From Chloroflexota bacterium (GTDB taxonomy: Bacteria; Chloroflexota; Dormibacteria; Aeolococcales; Aeolococcaceae): a stretch of 5,964 nt of DNA. The position numbers and the translations under genes are program-made. The stretch spans positions 1 to 5,964 of the forward strand of contig DNAU01000070.1 in assembly GCA_003491925.1 (NCBI GenBank). Direction: 5' to 3'. Every line of letters starts with the position of its first letter. The first letter of the stretch is position 1. This document shows positions 1-5,263 of this stretch, one piece after another. The notes beneath the pieces were generated by a model. The model saw only the letters and a program-made list of their open reading frames with translations, ran no database searches and was not told the origin of the DNA.

Positions 1-24
1 ATCACCGCAGCAGCGTGAACGAGC

Positions 25-57
25 CGGACGACGCCCGGATGGCGTCCGTCTCTCTTA
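25..57 (+). terminator. Possible terminator hairpin of an upstream gene
   Basis: The arm CGGAC (25-29) plus GCC (33-35) pairs with GGC (41-43) plus GTCCG (44-48). This gives an 8-bp GC-rich stem with a 3-nt bulge (30-32) and a 5-nt loop (36-40). A pyrimidine-rich run, CGTCTCTCTT, overlaps the stem's end and follows it. It lacks a true T tract, so it is at best a weak intrinsic terminator. The rest of 1-221 shows no gene I can support: plus-strand frames close early and only short minus-strand ORFs exist. Confidence 0.3.
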
Positions 58-221
58 CACCACCTTGACAGACGCGGCCAGCGGCACATGGTTCAGGTCG
101 CACGCAATACTCACTCGCCCCGACCGGCCTTGACCGTGGGGATGCCTTCGGGAATCACCGAACCAAGACACGCGGCCCTCGATTCCGTGCGACCGGGCTA
201 GCCCCACCCAGCCAGGCATGG

Positions 222-248
222 TTGACTTTTACCGGCTAGTTATATAAC
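222..248 (+). promoter_or_regulatory. Promoter of the arsR-AHSA1-hydrolase operon
   Basis: TTGACT (222-227) matches the -35 consensus at 5 of 6 bases, and TATAAC (243-248) matches the -10 at 5 of 6. The 15-bp spacer is shorter than the optimal 17. Transcription would begin near 255-256, only two or three bases before the ATG at 258. No Shine-Dalgarno sequence lies upstream of that ATG, so the first gene is probably translated from a leaderless mRNA (inference). Bases around 210-260 are clearly more AT-rich than the surroundings, as expected for a promoter. Confidence 0.6.
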
Positions 249-258
249 CTTGCGGTAA
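229..258. promoter_or_regulatory. Dyad operator, probably bound by the adjacent ArsR-family repressor
   Basis: The 10-bp perfect palindrome GTTATATAAC (239-248) is flanked at equal distance by TTACCG (229-234) and its reverse complement CGGTAA (253-258). Both repeats share the centre 243.5, giving a 30-bp dyad with 4-bp unpaired spacers on each side. It covers the -10 element, the expected start site and the A of the start codon. ArsR/SmtB homodimers classically bind such inverted repeats over their own promoters, so autorepression is the natural reading. The link to this protein is inference. Confidence 0.6.
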
Positions 259-614
259 TGAATACCGACGACCCCCTGAGCCGCGCCTTCGCCGCCCTTT
301 CCGACCCCACCCGCCGCGCGATCCTCGAGCGCCTCACGGCCGGCGAGGCCGGCGTCGTCGAGCTTGCAGGCGCCTCCACGCTCACGCAGCCTGCCATCAC
401 CAAACACCTCAAGGTGCTGGAGCGGGCCGGCCTCATCGGTCGGGCCCGAGACGGCCAGCGCCGCCCGGCGAGGTTTCTGCTCGATGGCCTGATCCCTGTG
501 GACGACTGGCTCCGCCGCGCCCACGCCGAATGGTCCGACCGCCTCGACCGTCTCGAGGCCCATCTCGCCGCCCAATCAGAAGCAACCACTGAGAAGGAGA
601 GCCCAAATGCCTAA
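258..614 (+). CDS. ArsR-family winged-helix transcriptional repressor (SdpR-like, non-metal type)
   Basis: This 118-aa protein is a compact winged-helix DNA-binding repressor. The N-terminal helix has the family signature ALSDPTRRAILERL (13-26). The helix-turn-helix with recognition helix LTQPAITKHLKVLERAGLI spans about 42-60, and the beta-wing GRARDGQRRPARFLL spans 61-75. A C-terminal dimerisation helix, DWLRRAHAEWSDRLDRLEAHL, follows at 83-103. The protein has no cysteine and lacks the ELCVCDL metal site of classical ArsR/SmtB proteins. It therefore resembles the SdpR-type branch often found beside AHSA1/SRPBCC genes, and the ligand is unknown. The ATG at 258 sits about 3 nt after the predicted transcription start and has no SD, suggesting leaderless translation. 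Its end overlaps the next gene by 8 bp. It probably autorepresses the operon through the dyad at 229-258. Family assignment is secure; the signal sensed is not. Confidence 0.93.
   Translation: MNTDDPLSRAFAALSDPTRRAILERLTAGEAGVVELAGASTLTQPAITKHLKVLERAGLIGRARDGQRRPARFLLDGLIPVDDWLRRAHAEWSDRLDRLEAHLAAQSEATTEKESPNA
594..601 (+). promoter_or_regulatory. Shine-Dalgarno site of the AHSA1 gene
   Basis: AAGGAGAG inside the 3' end of the regulator gene contains a GGAG core (596-599) that ends 7 nt before the ATG at 607. It is a strong ribosome binding site and fixes the start of the second gene. That gene's reading frame overlaps the regulator's last codons. Confidence 0.7.
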
Positions 615-1110
615 GACCCACACCGCCGTGGACCTCCGATCCGCAATCCCGACCAAGCAGCTCGTCCTCGAGCGCACCATCAAGGCCTCGCCGGAGCGGG
701 TCTTTGATGCCTTCACCGACCCGGACCAGCTCAAGAAGTGGTGGTGGCCAAACGGCTTCACCTGCCCCACCGCAGAGGTGGACCTTCGCGTCGGCGGGAC
801 GTACCGGCTCGCGATGGAGTGGCCGGGCTCCATCCCCGCCCAGGAGCAGTTCTCCCACCACATGGGGGGCGAGTACTACGAGATCGAGCGTCCGCACCGC
901 CTCGTCATGAGCGGCCGGGCCGTCAACGACGAGCAGGGAGAGCTCTTCGCCACGCTCATCGAGGTGACCTTCGAGGCCCGCGATGGAGGCACCGCGCTCA
1001 CCATCCGCCAGTCCTACTTCGAGCCGATGCCTCCCGCTGAGGCCATGGGCGGTGCCGAGCAGGGCTGGTCCGAGCAGCTCGACAAGCTCGAGCGGCTTCT
1101 TGCGGGCTGA
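607..1110 (+). CDS. AHSA1/SRPBCC-family (START-like fold) protein
   Basis: This 167-aa cytosolic protein has the helix-grip ligand-binding fold of the AHSA1/CalC group (SRPBCC superfamily). Diagnostic segments are ASPERVFDAFTDPDQLKKWW (27-46), the strand VDLRVGGTYRLAM (58-70), GEYYEIERPHRLV (88-100), the strand TLIEVTFE (116-123) and the C-terminal helix GWSEQLDKLERLL (153-165) that closes the cavity. Such proteins bind hydrophobic small molecules or act as stress-related partners; the ligand cannot be read from the sequence. Length is normal for the family and no signal peptide or membrane helix is visible. It has its own SD, overlaps the repressor gene by 8 bp and precedes the hydrolase by 15 bp, so it is surely co-transcribed. 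ArsR plus AHSA1 is a recurrent bacterial pairing (established knowledge). A role in response to a small toxic compound is inference. Confidence 0.92.
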   Translation: MPKTHTAVDLRSAIPTKQLVLERTIKASPERVFDAFTDPDQLKKWWWPNGFTCPTAEVDLRVGGTYRLAMEWPGSIPAQEQFSHHMGGEYYEIERPHRLVMSGRAVNDEQGELFATLIEVTFEARDGGTALTIRQSYFEPMPPAEAMGGAEQGWSEQLDKLERLLAG

Positions 1111-1125
1111 CCGAGAGAGACTGGC

Positions 1126-1995
1126 ATGAACACACACACGCTTGAAACGACCGAGGTCGACATCGTCTACGACGTCCAGGGCCCGCTGCCCACCGCCGAC
1201 GGGCGCCCACCGCTGTTCATGATCGGGCTGCCGATGGACGCCAGCGGCTTCCGCACGTTGGCGTCGTACTTCCCCGACCGCACCGTGGTCACCTATGACC
1301 CGCGCGGTCTCGGCCGCAGCGTACGCAAGGATGGCCGCGTCGACCACCTGCCGAGCATCCAAGCAGACGATGTGCACACTGTCATCAGGGCTCTCGGGGT
1401 CGGCCCGGTCGAGATGTTCGCAAGCAGTGGCGGCGCCGTCACCGCGCTCGCGCTCGTGGCAGCGTATCCCAACGACGTCACCGTCCTGGTGGCCCACGAG
1501 CCGCCCCTCCTGCCGGTGCTTCCAGACGCGGAGGCGGCCGCGCGCGCACGGGCCAACTTTCGGGACGCGTACGTGGCCAAGGGGCGAGGTGCCGGTATGG
1601 CGGCCTTCATCGCCATGACCTCGTGGCAGGGAGAGTTCACCGACGACTACTTCGCCCAGCCGACGCCGGATCCAGCGCAGTTCGGGATGCCGAGCGAGGA
1701 CGACGGCTCCCGTGACGACCCTCTGCTCTCCGACCGTTCCTGGGCGGTCAACGGCTATCGCCCCGACTTCGACGCGCTGGCCGCGGCGCCGACACGCATC
1801 GTGATCGCTGTGGGCGAAGAGTCCGCAGGGACCTTCACCGGACGCACGTCGGTGGCAACAGCCGATCTGCTTGGTCAGCAGGCGACGGTCTTCCCCAGCC
1901 ATCACGCCGGCTTTCTGGGCGGCGACTCTGGGTACGCCGGCCAGCCCGAACCCTTCGCCCGCAGGCTGCGCGACGTCCTCACCGAGGAGACTTGA
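1126..1995 (+). CDS. Alpha/beta-fold hydrolase, third gene of the ArsR operon
   Basis: This 289-aa soluble serine hydrolase has an alpha/beta fold. An early strand and oxyanion region, FMIGLPMDASGF, lies at 31-42, and the motif TYDPRGLGRS at 56-65 is typical of the family. The nucleophile elbow is MFASSGGAVTAL (97-108) with Ser101, a relaxed form in which Ala99 replaces the first Gly of GxSxG. HEPPLLP (124-130) follows the next strand. The acid is probably Glu231 or Glu232 in AVGEESAG (228-235), and the base is probably His260 in PSHHAGF (257-263). No signal peptide is visible. The weak SD GAGAGAG (1113-1119) precedes the ATG. The gene closes the operon and converges on vapC across an 85-bp gap with no clear terminator. 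The substrate is unknown; esterase, lactonase or haloperoxidase-like activities are all possible. Fold is confident, reaction is not. Confidence 0.9.
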   Translation: MNTHTLETTEVDIVYDVQGPLPTADGRPPLFMIGLPMDASGFRTLASYFPDRTVVTYDPRGLGRSVRKDGRVDHLPSIQADDVHTVIRALGVGPVEMFASSGGAVTALALVAAYPNDVTVLVAHEPPLLPVLPDAEAAARARANFRDAYVAKGRGAGMAAFIAMTSWQGEFTDDYFAQPTPDPAQFGMPSEDDGSRDDPLLSDRSWAVNGYRPDFDALAAAPTRIVIAVGEESAGTFTGRTSVATADLLGQQATVFPSHHAGFLGGDSGYAGQPEPFARRLRDVLTEET

Positions 1996-2080
1996 TGCAG
2001 CTTCGGTCGGAGCCCCTCACGTTCTCCTCCCCGTCCCATCAGGCAAGACACCGGCTCTGAGGTTCACGCTCTGCGGCGGG
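1996..2080. other. Convergent intergenic gap between hydrolase and vapC
   Basis: These 85 bp separate two genes that end facing each other. I see no stem with a T tract on either strand. GAGCC (2010-2014) and GGCTC (2053-2057) are complementary but 38 nt apart, too far for an intrinsic terminator. Termination may be Rho-dependent or by transcript collision; this is inference. Confidence 0.3.
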
Positions 2081-2479
2081 CTACTGCTGGTCCTCCGACG
2101 GTTGGCGGCGACTCTGCAACTCGAAGGCGATCGCCAGGCGTGCGGCGACGGCCGACAGACGCCGCTCGGCCGTCCAGAGTCTGGCGTCGGGGGTCAGCCG
2201 GGTCGCGGCGAGAAGCTGGGCGTCGACGTAGCCGATGCCCGTCCCCGACAGCCTCTCCCGGTCGATGAAGCTCAGGACCTCCTCATCTGAGGCCACGCTG
2301 GCCTGGGGGAGCCCCTGTAGGAGACGGATCACCTCGCTGCGCCGGCCAAGGTTTCCCAAGGAAAGCTCGCCGGTTACCCACGGATGACCAAGCACGGCCC
2401 CGTGGTCGAGCAGATCACCGAGCGCCGCGTTGCCCGAGCGCAAGTGATCCACCCAGATCGAGGAGTCGACCAGGATCAC
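2081..2479 (-). CDS. vapC: Type II toxin, VapC-family PIN-domain ribonuclease
   Basis: This 132-aa protein spans a single PIN domain, the metal-dependent endoribonuclease fold of VapC toxins, which cleave tRNA or rRNA to stop growth. It opens with MILVDSSIWVDHLRSGN, giving acid 1 as Asp5. Glu38 in WVTGELSLG is acid 2, Asp86 in GIGYVDAQLLAA is acid 3, and LWTAERRL (101-108) puts Glu105 where the family usually has Asp. The catalytic set is otherwise intact, so the toxin is probably active. The start is GTG at 2479-2477. It overlaps the antitoxin stop in GTGA, and no SD is visible upstream of it, so translation is probably coupled to vapB. The antitoxin gene comes first, as usual for this family. 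The RNA target cannot be deduced from sequence. Confidence 0.93.
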   Translation of the reverse strand: MILVDSSIWVDHLRSGNAALGDLLDHGAVLGHPWVTGELSLGNLGRRSEVIRLLQGLPQASVASDEEVLSFIDRERLSGTGIGYVDAQLLAATRLTPDARLWTAERRLSAVAARLAIAFELQSRRQPSEDQQ

Positions 2480-2673
2480 CGGGATGCGGGCTGCCGGCGG
2501 GGGATCGCGGTCAGCGCGGGCTCGCTCCCGCCAAGACGGGCGAGCCGGCGGGCGCTCTCTCGCTCGATGAGCGCGCGGAGGGCCTCGCGTATCAATGCAG
2601 TCCGCTCGGTGGTGCCGGTCAGACGCTGAGCCTCGACCAGCAGGTCGTCATCAAGGGCAAGGGTGGTTCGCAT
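2476..2673 (-). CDS. vapB: Type II antitoxin, VapB family (ribbon-helix-helix)
   Basis: This 65-aa antitoxin neutralises the adjacent VapC and represses the shared promoter. The N-terminal strand RTTLALDDD (2-10) pairs between subunits to contact DNA. The helix DLLVEAQRLTG (10-20) and the turn TTERTALIREALRALIE (21-37) complete the ribbon-helix-helix. The basic tail from RESARRLARLGGSEP (38-52) to the C-terminus is the segment expected to wrap around the toxin. The pattern MRTTL..DD.L..EA..LTG...RTAL.REAL matches the VapB antitoxin family formerly labelled DUF2191. The ATG at 2673 is supported by GGAGGAG 7 nt upstream. Its stop overlaps the vapC start by 4 bp. It is regulated by the operator and promoter just upstream. 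Identity as the antitoxin is confident. Confidence 0.92.
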   Translation of the reverse strand: MRTTLALDDDLLVEAQRLTGTTERTALIREALRALIERESARRLARLGGSEPALTAIPRRQPASR

Positions 2674-2680
2674 CTCAGAT

Positions 2681-2687
2681 CTCCTCC
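2681..2687 (-). promoter_or_regulatory. Shine-Dalgarno site of vapB
   Basis: On the minus strand GGAGGAG (2687-2681) lies 7 nt before the vapB ATG. It is the only good ribosome site for the pair, since vapC shows none. Antitoxin synthesis would therefore lead and toxin synthesis would follow by coupling. Confidence 0.75.
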
Positions 2688-2690
2688 GTA

Positions 2691-2730
2691 GGCATCAATA
2701 ATGGCATCTGATGATGCCGATTTCAATGCC
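2691..2730. promoter_or_regulatory. Four-half-site symmetric operator for VapB/VapBC
   Basis: On the minus strand four 6-bp half sites occur in order: GGCATT (2730-2725), GGCATC (2718-2713), GATGCC (2708-2703) and GATGCC (2696-2691). Gaps are 6, 4 and 6 bp. The array is two-fold symmetric about 2710/2711, with one mismatch in the outermost pair. Inner and outer half sites on each side repeat with a 12-bp period, close to one helical turn. Ribbon-helix-helix antitoxins bind paired half sites cooperatively, so this fits a VapB or VapBC oligomer. Binding by this protein is inference. Confidence 0.7.
2698..2726 (-). promoter_or_regulatory. vapBC promoter
   Basis: Read on the minus strand, TTGAAA (2726-2721) matches the -35 consensus at 5 of 6 bases. 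After an exact 17-bp spacer, CATTAT (2703-2698) matches the -10 at 4 of 6. Transcription would start near 2691, a few bases before the SD. The whole promoter lies inside the symmetric operator at 2691-2730, which explains repression by occlusion. Spacing and position make this credible despite the moderate -10. Confidence 0.6.
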
Positions 2731-2840
2731 TATATGGACCTGGCGGAGATCGGCGCGACCATCCCTTCAACGATGACCGGCGACGATAGTCCAACCGAGC
2801 ACCCTCCTGGCCGCTCTGGCCCGGCTCCACCATCACTCAT

Positions 2841-2845
2841 GGAGG
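2841..2845 (+). promoter_or_regulatory. Shine-Dalgarno site of the second hydrolase
   Basis: GGAGG (2841-2845) lies 9 nt before the ATG at 2855. An in-frame TGA at 2849-2851 directly precedes that ATG, so no longer start is possible in this frame. Confidence 0.75.
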
Positions 2846-2854
2846 ACGTGAACG

Positions 2855-3850
2855 ATGACCGCTCCTGACTCGTTGGGCGAGAGCTCGGAGGTGAGCTGGC
2901 CCCTGGGCACGACCACCGTCCACGGCACGATGGTGCGTCCGCCTGGTCCCGGTCCCTTCCCCGATGTCGTGCTGGTGGCGGGGAGCGGCCCCACGGACCG
3001 GGATTGGAACTCGCCCCTGCTCCCGGGGCCCAACGGCAGCGGCCGTCTGCTGGCGGAGATGCTGGGACGAGCCGGCATCGCATCGCTGCGCTACGACAAG
3101 CGCGCCTCCGGGCCCCACGTTCGCGAGACCATCCCCCAGCTGATCGGCGCCATCACGATGCAGAGCCATGTCGACGAGCTGGCCGGCGCGGTGCGCGTAC
3201 TGGAAACCGAGGACTGGGTCCGAAGCGACCGGATCTTCGCGCTCGGCAACAGCGAGGGCACCCTTCACGCACTCAGCTACCAGCTTGAGGGCCCCGAGAT
3301 CCCCCCGGCAGGGCTCATCCTCGCCGGCCCGCCCGGACGGGGGGTGGGGATCGTCACGCGATCCCAGCTCGCGGCGCAGGCCGCGGGGATCGAAGACGGC
3401 GAGGCGCTCCTCGCTCTCTACGATGCGGCCATCGCCCGATTCCTCGCCGGCGAGCCGACGGCCCCGGATCCGGTCCTCCCCGAGGGCGTCAAGCTCCTCC
3501 TGCAGGCGCTGGAGACGCCGGCCAACCTACCCTTTGCCCGGGAGCTCTGGACCGCCGACGCGGCCAGCCTCCTGGGCCGGGTGGCGGTTCCCGTCCTCGT
3601 CATCATCGGGAAGAAGGACCTCCAAGTGGACTGGCAGGCGGACGGGGAGCCGCTGCAGCGGGCTGCGGCGGGACGAGCCGACGTCACGTTCCTCTTCCCC
3701 GACAACGCCAATCACGTCCTCAAGCATGAGCCAATGCCACGCGCAGAGCTGGGGCAGGCCGAGGCCATGCCCCGGTACAACGCGCCGGATGCTTACCTGG
3801 ACCCGGAAGTCACAGCCGCCATCGCGGCTTGGCTGACCGCGCACACGTAG
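2855..3850 (+). CDS. Alpha/beta-fold hydrolase (acyl-hydrolase / S33-like esterase family)
   Basis: This 331-aa protein belongs to the alpha/beta hydrolase group that carries a long N-terminal GSGPTDRDxN segment, here VAGSGPTDRDWN (41-52), which forms the oxyanion region. Next come RYDKRASG (79-86), the nucleophile elbow ALGNSEGTLHAL (129-140) with Ser133, and VLVIIGKKDLQVD (247-259) with Asp255 as the likely acid. His287 in PDNANHVLKH (282-291) is the likely base, so the triad is complete. A helical cap occupies roughly 160-235. No signal peptide is visible, so it is probably cytosolic. Related proteins are annotated as esterases, dienelactone-hydrolase-like enzymes or serine aminopeptidases; the substrate is not evident. 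The start is fixed by a strong SD and an in-frame stop just upstream. Its promoter is not obvious: the region upstream holds the divergent vapBC control site. It is unrelated in detail to the hydrolase at 1126. Confidence 0.92.
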   Translation: MTAPDSLGESSEVSWPLGTTTVHGTMVRPPGPGPFPDVVLVAGSGPTDRDWNSPLLPGPNGSGRLLAEMLGRAGIASLRYDKRASGPHVRETIPQLIGAITMQSHVDELAGAVRVLETEDWVRSDRIFALGNSEGTLHALSYQLEGPEIPPAGLILAGPPGRGVGIVTRSQLAAQAAGIEDGEALLALYDAAIARFLAGEPTAPDPVLPEGVKLLLQALETPANLPFARELWTADAASLLGRVAVPVLVIIGKKDLQVDWQADGEPLQRAAAGRADVTFLFPDNANHVLKHEPMPRAELGQAEAMPRYNAPDAYLDPEVTAAIAAWLTAHT

Positions 3851-3900
3851 GCAGGCAGCGGAGGCGCCCCGCATGGAGGTGAAGCTCGGCGGCCCGCCGG

Positions 3901-3915
3901 CGGCGGCGCCCGCCG
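3901..3915 (+). other. GC-rich intercistronic hairpin
   Basis: CGGCGG (3901-3906) pairs with CCGCCG (3910-3915) around a 3-nt loop. The 10-bp palindrome CCGCCGGCGG (3894-3903) overlaps it. No T tract follows, so it is not a standard terminator. It lies in the 101-bp gap between the hydrolase and the PLP enzyme and could cause pausing or processing. Simple GC-rich composition may also explain it. Confidence 0.3.
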
Positions 3916-3951
3916 CGCCGCGGACGTCATCATCGAGGGGTCACGGACCCG

Positions 3952-5169
3952 ATGAATCGCTACAGCTACCTGGACCACCTGGAGTGCAGCCGGTGCGGCT
4001 CCAGCCACGAAGCCGGCACGGTCCAGAGCGTCTGCGCCTGCGGAGCTCCGCTGCTGGCCCGTTATGACCTGGAGGCGTTGGCGGAGGTGTGCCGGCCCGC
4101 GGACCTGACGGCGCGACCCGCCTCCCTGTGGCGCTACCACGAGCTGTTGCCGGTCAGCTCGGAGGCCGGCGTGATCAGCCTCGGCGAAGCGGTCACGCCG
4201 ACTCTTCGCCTCCCCCGCCTCGGTGAGGAGATGGGGCTCGAGCGACTCTCCCTGAAGGACGAGGGGCTCCTCCCGACCGGGACCTTCAAGGCCCGGGGCG
4301 CGGCGGTGGGCGTCTCCCGAGCTCGCGAGCTGGGGGTCACCCGCATCGCCATGCCCACGAATGGAAATGCGGGCGCCGCCTGGGCCGCCTACGGGGCGCG
4401 GGCTGGCATCGAGTGCCTGATCGTGATGCCCCAGGATGCGCCGCGGGTGCCGCGAGCGGAGTGCGCCATCGCCGGCGCTCGGCTCTACCTGGTCGATGGA
4501 CACATCGGCGACGCCGGGGCGATGGTTGCGGAGGCGATCGCCACCCAGGGTTATGCCGACGCCTCCACCCTTCGCGAGCCGTATCGCATCGAGGGCAAGA
4601 AGACGATGGGTCTCGAGCTCTTCGAGCAGCTGGGCTGGAGAGCACCGGATACGATCCTCTACCCCGCCGGCGGAGGAGTGGGACTGATCGGCATCCACAA
4701 GGCGCTCCGGGAGTGTCAGCAGCTCGGCTGGATGAGCTCCAGGTCGCCCCGAATGGTGGCCGTGCAGGCCAGCGGCTGCGCTCCCGTGGTGAAGGCGTGG
4801 GAATCGGGAGCGGCGGCGTGCGAGCCGTGGCCGGAACCCGCGACCGCGGCCTTCGGTATCAAGGTCCCCAAGCCGCTCGGCGACTTCCTGATCCTGGATG
4901 CCCTGAGGTCGACAGATGGATGCGCTGTCGCCGTGACCGACCCGGAGATCCTCTCGGCCCAGGCAGAGCTGGCGGGGATGGAGGGCCTCTACATCTGCCC
5001 CGAGGGTGCCGCCTGCATCGCCGCCGCCCGGAATCTGCGTGGCTCTGGCTGGCTCCACCCCGACGAAGAGGTCGTGGTCATCAACACCGGCGCCGGGACC
5101 CTGTACTCCCGTCTGCTTCGGGAGCACCCGCCCGTGCTACCCAAAGGCGCAAGAATCCCGGCGCTATGA
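3952..5169 (+). CDS. Threonine synthase-like PLP-dependent enzyme with N-terminal zinc ribbon
   Basis: This 405-aa fold-type II PLP enzyme (tryptophan synthase beta superfamily) matches the group annotated as threonine synthase, which releases phosphate from O-phosphohomoserine to make threonine. An N-terminal zinc ribbon has Cys12, Cys15, Cys28 and Cys30. The PLP lysine is Lys113 in LKDEGLLPTGTFKARGA (101-117). The substrate/cofactor loop is MPTNGNAGAAWAA (134-146), the conserved block REPYRIEGKKTMGLE is at 208-222, and the phosphate-binding glycine loop PAGGGVGLIGI is at 238-248. CPEGAAC (349-355) and INTGAGT (377-383) complete the active site. The motifs TNGNAG and FKARG differ from the STGNTS and FKDRG of classical ThrC, so the true substrate is less certain. 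GAGGGG (3935-3940), 11 nt upstream, is an acceptable SD. No homoserine-pathway genes are adjacent. It may be a paralog rather than the main ThrC. Confidence 0.87.
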   Translation: MNRYSYLDHLECSRCGSSHEAGTVQSVCACGAPLLARYDLEALAEVCRPADLTARPASLWRYHELLPVSSEAGVISLGEAVTPTLRLPRLGEEMGLERLSLKDEGLLPTGTFKARGAAVGVSRARELGVTRIAMPTNGNAGAAWAAYGARAGIECLIVMPQDAPRVPRAECAIAGARLYLVDGHIGDAGAMVAEAIATQGYADASTLREPYRIEGKKTMGLELFEQLGWRAPDTILYPAGGGVGLIGIHKALRECQQLGWMSSRSPRMVAVQASGCAPVVKAWESGAAACEPWPEPATAAFGIKVPKPLGDFLILDALRSTDGCAVAVTDPEILSAQAELAGMEGLYICPEGAACIAAARNLRGSGWLHPDEEVVVINTGAGTLYSRLLREHPPVLPKGARIPAL

Positions 5170-5263
5170 GCCTCGATGCGCGGTCCGTGTTCCGAGCCAG
5201 GTGAATCGCCGATGCTGTCCCACAACGCGAGACGGTCCCAGCTCCGGGCTGCGCCACGCCTCG

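Noticed and set aside
433..1905. 490-codon minus-strand open frame across the regulator, AHSA1 and first hydrolase genes
   Set aside because: It is antisense to three recognisable genes, has low-complexity Arg/Gly/His-rich composition and no domain; GC-rich DNA often leaves such frames open.
3873..4067. 64-codon plus-strand frame starting next to a GGAGGTGA (3875-3882)
   Set aside because: The SD-like sequence follows its ATG instead of preceding it, no start codon lies at a usable distance downstream, and the peptide is Pro/Ala/Arg low complexity.
3793..5127. 444-codon minus-strand open frame opposite the PLP enzyme
   Set aside because: It is a shadow of a gene with full active-site motifs; the composition is Arg/Gly/Pro-rich with no recognisable domain.
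4413..5204. 263-codon plus-strand frame inside the PLP enzyme gene
   Set aside because: It is out of frame with a conserved enzyme, Arg-rich, and carries no motif.
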